Below, piece after piece: positions 35,601 through 47,600 of a stretch of 64,000 bases of DNA (position 1 is the first letter of the stretch; every line of letters starts with the position of its first letter). A program made the position numbers and the translations under genes. Source of the DNA: Bolinopsis microptera. Taxonomy: Eukaryota; Ctenophora; Tentaculata; Lobata; Bolinopsidae. Below the pieces are notes generated by a model, which did not search any database, was not told the DNA's origin, and saw nothing but the letters and a program-made list of their open reading frames with translations. The stretch is from positions 7,704,858 through 7,768,857 of the forward strand of contig NC_087075.1 of the NCBI RefSeq assembly GCF_026151205.1. The letters are read 5' to 3'.

Positions 35601-38600
35601 CTCGTGATCTTTAGTAGAAGGCTCATATCCATCAAAAATCACAGTAACTTCCCGATTTTTAGGGATAAGCTTCAAGTACTCCATTGCTACCTCACCATAA
35701 TTGTCACACCTTTTAAATGAGCTTAGTTGGTGAAATAGCCAACCTCCATCAATGACTAGTGGGATCGTGAAGCTGCAAGATTTAAGTGTAGATTGGTTTA
35801 TACCAAGAGCAGCCTTATTAAATTTCCTCATCATCTGATATTGATCAAATAAGCTTATCGGCACCACAGTTAACTCGTGTTAGGCATTATCTCTATTGAA
35901 GTCTCTCTATCAGCAACCAAGACTAGACGGTTAAAACACTTCAACGGATCGACTGCAACGCTTTTATTATTCACTTTAACCTGCTTTCTTAGTTGTGTCA
36001 AGTTCTTTGCTTTACCTTCGATACTTATCTTATCGATGAATGTCAACCCATCTAGCCCCAACGGCCAAACATTCCTCGGGATTCACCTCATCGTTCCCAG
36101 GCTGTGATATAAGACCAGTCGAAAAAGATATTAACTTAGTCTTATCTTCGGATTCTGTAAAGTCGACAGTAACTTTAAACCAAGTTAATAATTTTCCAAA
36201 TACATCACAGTTTTTCTTGATTGATGACTTAGTAAGATCTGAGTGGATGGCAGCTTTAGTTGGTACTCCTCGCTTCGATGAATTAGCTAATGAATCTCCA
36301 AAAGACTGATTTATCAAAGCCATCTGATTCAGGGTGGCCACCCATAACTTGTGAGCGGACTCACGATTACGCATCCTTCCACTTGTTAATCCACCACTAG
36401 ATTTAGCTACCCTCATAAGACTCTGCTCTATGGAGAGGTCAGTCCACACCCCGGCCCACTCGTGGTCGTTGTAACAAACCGTGTGAAGCCCAATTACTTT
36501 AAAGGTCTTTAAAAGCGCCCCATACTTTACTTTAAAAATAGCATCCTGCTCCAAATACAGTCTTAAAGCTTTTGCATACTGTCCCCTCCCAGCTGCTGCG
36601 AAGTAGGGCAGCATCAAAGCTACTGCTGATAAATGCATATTGTAGTCGTGCAACCTCTCTGCTCTTATGAAGTCCTTTACTAGTGTTATCATGTTGTGGT
36701 AAGTAACCCATAGAGCTGCTGTTCTACTCTTGGAAAACAGGTTCTTTAGAAGCAGAGTTATTTTCTCTGATAGATCCTGAATAGATTTAGTCTTAAAGTT
36801 AACACCTAGATTTTCGTTCACACATTTGTTGATGTAACCTTCCAAGTCTACTAGTTCATCGTCGTAAACTTCTTCCTCTATAATGAAACAACAAAGAGCG
36901 GCGTCGATCAGAAAGTGGGCTATCAACGCTTTATAGTAAGATCCTCCATCCGATATATGCGTGACGTCTCCAGGATACAAAGGAGTTTGATGAGCTCCTC
37001 TAAACCTGAGTCTGCCATTATATAGCCTATGCAGCCAAGAAAACTCGTGAGAGTGTGGAAGCCTCCAACCCTGACCACAATAGGCATCCCAGTTTCCAGT
37101 ACTATTCGGGTGGCCTTAATCCACAATGGCAAATCGAATGTGATTATCATTGGCTCACTGTAGGATAACTTAAAACATTCAACCAGAGTAGTATGTACCG
37201 TCGAATAGCTGTCTGGGGGTTGGTCAATAATCTGTTGTTTGTTAGTTAACCTTGATATTTGTTAATTGAAGTTATTTCCCGAGTAAGATTTGAAATAAGC
37301 GTTAAAAATAATTTGGTGTATTTTTTTCGAAATTTCAATAAAATTGAGAAAAATTTCGAAAAATTCCATTTATTTCGAAAAATAAAGCCCCAATCGTTCT
37401 GAAACTACCATTCGCCTGCCATAATGTGGCCATTGCGGTCATTTTGCACCCCCTATGGAGATCTCAAGACCTTCAGGAGCCGAATAACCAATATTAGGGG
37501 TGGGGCGTATGGGTTCCTGGAGAAAAATGACTATAAAAATTTTTGCCCAAAAGTTTCAGCTGGACGGTTTTTTTTGGTGGTTCCTGGGAGTATGGACAAC
37601 ACATTCCTGTAGACAAACCTTTGTTACGAATTTGTTCACAGAAAAATCAACTCTTGCCCTAACTATTAGCAGGGACCAATTTTTCAATCCAACACGCGTG
37701 TCTTCTATCCGTCATGGCCGTTACTTTGGTCATGTCAGGAGTGCACGGTAATTGACACACTTTCTCAGGAGGCCTAGGAGCTGCAACTTTCATGAATACC
37801 GATTGTAGAATGTTTTCGGTGCTAGTGGCCAGTAATTTATCCGGTATAAGTGCCAAACCCAACTCTTCTTTAGTTATTTGAGCAGTGGTACTCAAAAACT
37901 GGTTTACCTGTGTAAACCCTTTTTCCAACCCAGCTGTGATCTCACAACACAACATGAAACCAACGAGTACAGTTCCATATTTCATAGCTTCAAATCTGTA
38001 AAATATATCATATTCACTTATCGTTTAATTATTCGTATACAGGTAAGAATCTTAGATTATGGTGTTACAAAGAGAAAATATAAGGGTAACATTCCTCTTT
38101 TCTCTTTCATAACCCAGATATTCCTACCGGCCATTTTCGAGCTCTCATACGGTATAATTAATCGAATTATTGCCGACCTGCAATAAACTTTCTCCATTAT
38201 CCGTGAATTCTGCGCCTATTACTCATACAAAACTTGTTCACACTTCAAAACTCTTAATTCCATCTGTAAATCATTCTCGTTAATACATTTCTCTTCCCAA
38301 AACTCATTTCGCTATGAAATCAAATACATCGTACTTTCTATGTCAACTGCTGTTGTGAGGTCTCATCTTCACTGCATACTGTACTTTAAGTGACTGTGTA
38401 ACTGAACTAATGTTGAGGTAATTTGATTTCTTCAAATTACTGTGCTTATAGCTGAATTCTACCGTATTATAGCTGTACCTCAATTCGCAATTCTAACGTA
38501 TTCTAGCCACTCCATCAGATCAACTGTACCGAATGTTTTCTACGAATTCCACTATTAGTAACGTATTTGTTGCAGCTGTTTGACTTACAGTATACACCCA

Positions 38601-41600
38601 TATGCATATGATACAATTTTTAAACTATATTGTGATCGAGTCACAGCTCATGCCGTGATACCAAATACTATATGTACACATATTGATTATCTTCGTAATA
38701 ATGCGTTCTAATATTCAGTCTACCTGGAGTTCAGTCTAATCTGCTCTCCTTGTCGTGGACCGTAAAAAGTAACCGTGCCTTGTTTGAGCCGCATCATTAA
38801 GATCGTCCTCGTTTATATCAAGTGGTCTTTCATCTTCATCCAATACTGTCGGTTTGGTGCAAGTTCCAAACATAGTTTGATAAAGATCTGAATCTACAGC
38901 TTTTTCGATAACAGGTTCCTCAGAGTCAACTTCTAATTGTTTAAAGTTCACATTTTCTTTCCTCAAATTAGGTGGTACAAATTTTAAGGAGTCAAAATGA
39001 ACAACTTCTTCTTTCATGGTGTTTACATTTTTAACCACATAAGTCCAAGAAGAAATTACTTTTACTATCTCCCATGGTCCTGAGTAGCAGTTTCTAAACT
39101 TCCTCAAATCCTTTAGTTTAGGACTGATAGGTTTCCACAGCAATACATGGTCACCAACCTTGTATGTCGTGTGAAATTTTCTCTTCCTATCATAAGCTAC
39201 CTTCTGCCTCATCTGACCAGCCATATTATTGGCTCTAACTAGGTCAAATACTTCTCTCATTTCATAATATGACGCTGCAGCTAAATGTCCACCTGATTTG
39301 TAAAATTCTGTTGTGGTTGTGTCGTATATAAGATCTGCTGGAACCCTCACCTCTCTTCCCATATGAAGCTTGTATGCTGAAAACCCTGTCGTTGAACATA
39401 CAGATGTATTGAGTGCAAACACTGCTTGGTCTAGTTTTCTGAACCACTGTTTTGGATCATTATCAACTAGTTTCTTTAGAACTACTACAAGGTGTTTATT
39501 GTAACTTTCGCATTGTCCATTACCTCGAGCATGATAGGAAGTGGTTTGCAACTTAAACACTGACATGAGATTGTATAGCATTTTTATGGTATGAGACGTC
39601 GTTAAATTACCACCACGATCTGACAATAAACATTCAGGTACACCGAACACCCAAAACCAGTGTTTCATGAGAGCTTGAGCTATAGTTTCTGACGATGCAT
39701 TAATTAACGGTACAGCTCGTACAAATCGTGTGAACCTATCTACCATTGTTAAGATCCATCTATACCGTCCTGGTCCGTGTATTTCTCCTATAAGATCAAT
39801 GCTGAGATATTGGCCAGGTCTATTTGCAGGAAACAGTTTCAGGGGTGCTTGAGCATTTCGTTGGTAAGTATGATTATTCAGGAAACAAACTTCACAAGTT
39901 GCACAGAACTGTTTGACTTCTGCTGTTATCCCTTCAAAAAAGTACTTAGCACGCAGCCTGAACAAAGTTTTCATCGGACCTAAGTGACCACTAGCTTCTA
40001 AGCTATGATGAGCTGCAATGATGTCTAATCTCAGACCTTTAGGGACATATAAGAGTTCTATAAACTTTTTAGAATTAGTCAAGTAGTAGTTGTAACAGAC
40101 TGTTCCATCTGCACTAAGTCTAATGTGTTCAAACATTAACCAACATTTCAAAAGTGTTGGCCCAAAACCTGCTCTAACCAGTTGCTCAGTTGGTTTCTTG
40201 TTTAGCTTTAACCATCTGTTAATTTCAATGAAATCATTATCTACTTCCTGAGCTTTCTTAATGATTTTACTGACATGAGCTGGCAAAGGATTTAAAAATG
40301 AACCCAATGGTTGATGGATAGGTTGCGACCCTAATTCATTCTCATGGTTCGTATTATCTTCTTGCTGATTATCCGGTTGCTGCACTAAAATACTCTCTGG
40401 AGTCACGTTCGTGTTACTTTCCTGATCCTCTTGCATTACATTATACGCCTCATGAGTTGCTAATATACATGTGTTGACTGTGACGCTGTGTACTTTAATG
40501 CATACTGGTTGTGTTGATACGATCAGATTCGGATACTCAGGAACCATTTCTTGCTGATTGTCTACTACTGAGGCTGCTTTCACTTTATTCGAAACTATTT
40601 CTAACTGCATATTGATTTCTATAGTGTCAGTAGAAATAGGAAGTGGTTTTGTATATTCAAGCTTTTCGATTGGTTCGATTTCTTCAAATATAGTTTCCAT
40701 ACAGTGTACTTTACTCTTCGAGAATCTCTTTACATAAGGTCTGCAAACCGGTTCCATCTCACAAATGGCCATAACCGATCTAGTAGCTGACTTATTCGTG
40801 GCAACCGTAGAATGTACAGTCTCATTTTCACTTTCTCTCGAACTCATGTTGACCTTGGACTCAGGGTCAGTCCACCACGACAGAAGGGTCTGTGAATCCT
40901 GTGGTAATCTACTAAGGCAGTCTGGAACGTCTAAATATTTGCCTTGAATGTATTTCAGCTTGAACGAATAATCTGAGAGGTCCATGAGCCAACGTAACAG
41001 AATCGCTTGAGTTGTATTTTTAAGGAAACCATCATATGTTAGTGACCGCATATCAACGTGGCAGGTAAACTCAGAGCTAAGTAAATAGTACCTCCAAACT
41101 ACAGTCACGTGGTACCAAAGTGCGTAAAATTCCCTCTTGTATGACGCCCATCTTCTCTCAGTATCGTTTAGTACTTTTGAGCTAAAAGCAATAGGACGAA
41201 AATGACCATCTATGTAATGCCCTATGCAACCTGCGATTGCTTGCAGTGAAGCGTCAGTGAATACATGCATCTCCAGGTCAGGTGAGGGGTATATTAACAC
41301 TTCTGGACTACAAACTGCTTCTTTCAACAATTGAATACTAGTTTCAGCAGCTTTAGTTAATTCAAACTTATCTCCTTTAAGGCAATCTGTCAGGCCCTTT
41401 GCTTTTTGTGCAAAGTTTTTGATGTGCTGTCGAAACCATGAAAAACAACCAAGTACTTTTCTAAGTTCCTTCTTAGTTCTAGGCATTCTCATGTGCATAA
41501 GAGCATTAATCTTTACGCTATCTGCTTCAATCCCATTTTTCGATAGTATCACTCCGCAAAATTTTAGTCTCGCTCTGAACAGAAGCGTTTTTGCTGGATT

Positions 41601-44600
41601 TAATCGCAATCGGGATATCCTTATTCGGGCAAAGATCACTCTTAAATTGTGAACCATACTAGTAAAGTCTAAAGCTGGAGACAGAACGTCATCTACGTAG
41701 ACTGAAGCAATTCGAGCCGGTAAACCGGCTAGAGTCTTATCGACCATGTTCTGGAAACTTCCTGGTGCTGAACATAAACCTAGACATAGAACTCTCCACT
41801 GAAAGAAACCTATTCCTGGTAACGCAAAAGCAGTGTACTTGCGATGTTCTGGTTTCAAAGGAATTTGGAGAAACCCGTCTTTAAAGTCTAGACTTGAAAA
41901 CATGGTGGCTCCATGACAGCCTGCCGTTATGGTATTTAGGGCTGGAACAGTAGCATAACTTCTACTTGTTACCTTATTAAGCTGTCTAAAGTCTAAAACG
42001 ATCCTAATCTTATTCTTCGCTTTTATGACTAGTGCTGGAGTGTTGTAGTTACTTTGAGAGTGTTCTATCAGCCCATTAGATAACAGATTTTGTAATTCAA
42101 GAATAGCCTCCTCCCGAAGATGCAGGGGCACACGTCTATACGGAGCTCTAACAGGTACATCCGTTGTAAGGTTTATCTCATGATAAACCAAATCAGTTAA
42201 TCCCAGTTCACTCCTATCAAGTGCGAATATGTCTGCAAATTCAGTGATCAGATCTTTAGCTATAGATTTTTGAGATTCGGTTAATTCTTCATTGTTAGAT
42301 ATTTCCAATGCTTCAATAATCTTAGCTACTCTAACTGGATCAAAATCCGATTTCTCCTTAAACTCCTGATTGGTTTTTTCAGGATTCTGTGATTCGACTA
42401 CTTTAGTGCTACATATGGCTGGCACTGCATGAGCTATAAGAGATCCTTTTGGTAACCATATTTCAGCTGATTCTGATTCATTAGCGATCGGAATTTCAAC
42501 CCTTCCATTCACTAATAACACTGGGTGAGGATTACACTCTTCAAATAATGTACATAGTGGCCATAGTTCTTCTACTGGTTTAATGTAATACAGTCCCGAT
42601 ATTTCTGCAGTACCCTGGTTGGTATCCAAATTATTCACTGTACATTCTAAAACATCTAATCCAGTTACTACAGTGTCGTGCAGAATTCTAACTTGTAACG
42701 TGATGTTACTAGGTGTTCCTTCTAGAAGACAGGCTACGAATTCATTATTTTTGACTGTTTTCGATTTAAAATCAATGATAATGTGGTGTCTTGAAAGGAA
42801 TGTTTGACCAAGTATACACGCTTCGTTCATCATTTTGGTTACTATAAAATCACATTTTAATACTGCATTCTTCACTATTACCGCTACATTATGTAAGATT
42901 CCCAACGTTTGCAATGGCGCTCCAGTGACTCCAACTAATTTAAAGGTTCCTTTGGTAACTTGGTTGCTAAGTCCAAGTTTTTCAGCTAACTTTTCTCCAA
43001 TTAGATTCACACTGGATCCTGTGTCAAGGAGAGCCTTTACTCCCACTGAATTAATGGCAACATTCAGATACACATGGCCTTCACAGAGGTTAATGCCTTC
43101 CCTGTCAAGGTCTTCCTCCGAGGGAACCCCACAATCCCCACCCCTCTCGTCAAGAGAGGGACTAACTAGTTTTTTGGAATTGTACTTTCAGTTCTAGCAA
43201 ACCTTGCAGCATTCTGTCTATTCACTAAATTGTGTGGCGACCACTGATCATTGTACTGTTCATGTCCCAGAGTCTCAGCACTTCTATGAGTAGTTGAGCT
43301 AGAGGCCTCTGACTGTCCATTCCCTACATTCTGTGAACCAGGTCTTCTAAAATGATCTTGCTCCTTATTCTGCTGACGTTCAAGAGCTATATTATAAGCC
43401 TGTTGAGCTCTATCTTGGAGTGGCATATTTTGCTGTTGGCGGCCCTGAGAGGTATTCTGGAGAGGTCTACCTCTTGGCTCATAAGTGTGATTATACCCTC
43501 TCTGTCTATAATCGTCAGGCCTACTAAAGCTCTGTGAGTTGCGGTTAATTGACTGCCTCTCTTGGTACTGACGTCTATTACCATCTGCAGTACGGAACCC
43601 ACAGTTCCTAGCAAAGTGTCCATTTCGACCACAACTGTAACATTTAAGAGGCCGACTAGAGGAGCTCTCATAGGATACGCCTCGTGAACCCTGAACCGTC
43701 TGGCTCGGAATGAATGAGTTAGTTAGTGATGTGCAGTTACTAGCATAATGACCATACTCTTGACACTTAAAGCATTGCACGTTACGGTTGTTTCTAGGTT
43801 CACGCCAGTTGTTATGCTGTGGCCTTTCTCCGCCCGTGTACCTGACAGTAAGTGGCGCCTGGAGAAAGTCCTGATCAACCGTTTCTCTGGTATCTAGTTC
43901 AGTTTTCATAACCGAGACTTCTACCTTATCATGAGCTTTGATCGCCTGTCTAGCTTGGTATGATGAATCTAGTTTGACTGCTTCAGCCAGTAGCTCCTGA
44001 AAAGGCTGATCAGAGAGGTTGATAAGAATCATGCTGAGGTCATCTCTCAAAACTCCTGCCGATAATGCGTCTTTCAAGACTGAGTCCCTTGCAGCAATTT
44101 GGTTTTCAGCATAACCAGCTTTACCCAATTCGAGTAACCTCTGACCAAATTGCGCAACCGTCTCATCATGAAACTGTGTGGCTTTTTTGATCTCGAATCT
44201 TGCCTTGACTGCTACACTAGGAGTACTAAGTGCTTTAATTACCTCTGCTTTGAAAGTATCCCAATCGTCCTCAGTGGTTAGTTCCTTATCCACTAGTAAA
44301 TTAAGGGACTTAGCATCGAGGTAGGTTAAGAAAGTGCTAACAGCCTGTTGTCCGTTCATGCTCATTATATATCTAAAGGGCTCATACATGTCAAAGTAAG
44401 CTTGAATGGTAGTGGTAGATGAATCGAAGGTATTCGGTCTACGACTTCCTGCAACTCCAGCCCTAAAATCAAGCTTCGCAGTTTCTACTGCCGTAGTAGC
44501 ATGTGTAGTAGCATACGCTCGAACAGCTTGCTTCTGCTCCTCATTCAAAGCATTCAATTGTTCGCCTAAGTCAGCCATAATATTGCTTTCTTGGCTCAAA

Positions 44601-47600
44601 CGGGAATTCTTCAATAAATTCGACACAGAAGTTATCTAGTTGTACTGATACCCTTAATTGTATGAAAAGTTAGTATAACAACTTATCCAATAATTCAGAT
44701 ACGTACGGTACTCCGGTGTTCACGACCAGCTACTCGGATTCAAATCTCTCTAACTTACTTCGTTATTTCTATCGTTCGAATAAACTAAATACGATCAAAA
44801 ATAATCACAAGGAATGCTAAGGTTTGAACGTAATATTAAATTCGAAGAATTAAATAAAAGTGTTATTTCGAAGTTCAACACGGAATGACGTTTAGCAGCT
44901 AACCAGGTCAAACAATAATCCTGGTCGCAGCACCAAAATGTAGCACACTTAGTGTACCTAGCTACTCGAACTTAGTGGTAGGATAACAAAATGAAAGACT
45001 TTAAATTTTGGGGTTTTGTAGAAAAGTAAAGATTGTAACGTAAATAAAATGGTAAACTTCAGAACTGATCTCTCTCTAAACTAAACATGCGAGTAATAAA
45101 TTTAAACGTAGAATTCTGTCTCGTCTAAGGTGGGGTGGAATTTTAAGAGTTGACGGATGAATCGTGACAAAAACTATCAACAAGGTGAACTAAAACGGAA
45201 GATCATAAATGGGATGGTGTGTCACGTGATTAACTAAGATAGGCCTGATTGGATGGCTAATTAAATGAGTGAAGATTATTGGATTAAGTGGCATGCTTTC
45301 TACTGTGCTTGATGACAACCTATGAAACTAACTGATGAGAAAATGTAACTTATATGAATTCAGGTGCTGCCGTAGTGACTATTAAACTATTTAATTTGAG
45401 GTGTGAGTGAAAAATACTAATTCGCGCACAAACAAAATATCAACCATATAAATATTTCTGACCAGTAACTATTTTAGGAATTATGCCCAGATTATAAAGA
45501 TAATATAAAACCTACACACTGCACAAATATTGCCACGCACCGTTTTTATTGTAAACAATAAAGGTACACTTAACAAGCCGGTGGGCAGCGTGTAGAGTGA
45601 AAATGAGAAATACAGTAGAACCTCAATTTACTGCGGAGTTTGGGGAAGGAAAAATCAGGGTTTGCGGTAAATCGGGGTTTTACTGTACCAAAAGGAGAAA
45701 GGAAACTCCTAAAATCAAGCCCCCGGGTTTAACTCACCGAAAACTGGCTGGGAGTGGTGAGTCCAATAGGAGTCATGTGCTTGATAACAGGTAAGAGAAC
45801 AGAGAGCCGCTCATGAGGCACAACCTCTTTCTCCCCAATCTGACACCAGTCCAGGTCTTTAGTGTGTTCTGGTGGTTCGTGAGCAGGTTAGGAGAAAATC
45901 TATCAATATAACTACATTGAATTAATACTGATTGACAGATTGGTCAACAAGAATAGTAATTAAATTTTTATGCTATTTAGAAAACTGTTGTTATTATTAT
46001 GTTTATACACTTGCATAATTTTTGATGTAGACATCCATATTTACCGCACAATTTGGCGAAGGGAAAAAAGTACGGTAAATCGGTGATCAGATTTATATGA
46101 ATCTCAGTTGTATTATCATATTATACGTTTCACACAAATCATGCAGAAAACATTGTGCTAAATTTTCATACAAATACACACCTTCATAATTACATTCAGG
46201 GTACATTGTGCTAAACATTGACAATCTTTCAATTAACAATCACTGATTGGGTCAGAATTGTAAATATTGAGAAGGACTAGCAAGCTATTACGAACATAGT
46301 TAATTAAGTATGCCTGTATCTTGTATCAAAAGTACATTATACAATTATAATCATCCAATAAACAGTGATTGATAGATGTGGATTCTGGTAGCAAGAAGGG
46401 CAATTATATTTATTAGACACGTGACAGTGATTCTGGGGTTTAACAGGGTTAATAGTGGAAGCTGATTGGTTAATAGCTGTCACGTGTTATAGTTCCCCAC
46501 CAGACTCCACATCTACATTCTACAAGAGTGATTGACATGCCCGACGTGGTACCTGTCAATTACCTATGAACTTACGCATCATGGCCTGGCGTTTAGTAAA
46601 GTCCTCACTCCAGGTGGACCGCTTAGCTACCGAGCTAAACAGGAAGCGGTGGAACTGTGTTGACGTGCACGGCGAACTGGGGGGTTAAATTATTAATTGG
46701 TAATTATTAGTTAGAAATTGTGAAGCTGTAGGTTAATTTGTTGATTCAGCGATGTATTATTCTAATTTTACGTTTGTGGTTCGACACAGAGAAACACGAA
46801 TCTTAATTTTAAGATTTTAACTTAGGTAGATTGTGGGTGTCTTTATAAATAAATAAATAAACGAATGAAACTAACTTGATTATTAACAAATAAATAACTG
46901 AAACTAACTTGATAGGTCGTGTAACGTCCAGTGTCTTGCCTCGTCGGCTCTCCTCGCTGGATTGCCTCTCTGCGATCTCTCGCTTTAACTTGTCTTGGAC
47001 TTCTGCCAACTTGTCAAACCTTATGTTCTGAAACATACCCATAGTTTGCTCATTCATAAATATTTCCTATAGTTACTTGAATTTTTTTACTGACGTACGA
47101 TTTCGCTTTAAAACAACATTGAGGTTCGTTTATAATTGAATTTTTTAAACATATCAGAAAGTTTCTGGTAAGAATTCGCTATTACTCGCCACAATTACAG
47201 ACATAAAAAGATAAAAGGAGTTATAATATTATGTAGATTTTAAACAGCTTGAATTTCTTTAATTGATGTATTGTTTAACAGACCGAAAAGCTTCAGATAG
47301 GAACTTGGTATATTGTTTCGTGAATAAAGCCACGATTTCGCTCTTTTAGATTTTAAACAGCTCTAGTTCCCTTAATAATTGAGGATTTTTAAACAGGCCG
47401 AAAATTTTCTGAGAGGAATTCGTTGTTGTTTCGAAAATACCTTATACCATAACAATTAAACACAGGTGAAAATACAGCGGAACCTGGAGTCTATTTGTCG
47501 CGGATCATGTTGTTTAAATTGAAAATTTAATCCGTCAGATATAACTGAATTTTTCAAATCAGTCGACTTGATGTGAACAACATTAATGCAATTGAATAGC

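Larger units (their letters stand above)
29507..45525 (-). mobile_element. Ty3/Gypsy-type LTR retrotransposon with env-like and accessory genes
   Basis: Two 587-bp LTRs (29507-30093 and 44939-45525) begin TGTAGCACAC and end CTGCACA on the plus strand. They are flanked by a 4-bp duplication AATA (29503-29506 and 45526-45529). Reading on the minus strand, the order is LTR, primer-binding site, gag, -1 shift, pol, env-like gene, extra ORF, polypurine tract, LTR. The 16.0-kb length includes a 3.5-kb DNA transposon (34118-37665) nested in the env-like gene, so the original was about 12.5 kb. It is inserted in an intron of the RhoGEF gene, in the same orientation. I see one difference between the LTRs, so insertion is recent. 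Confidence 0.95.
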
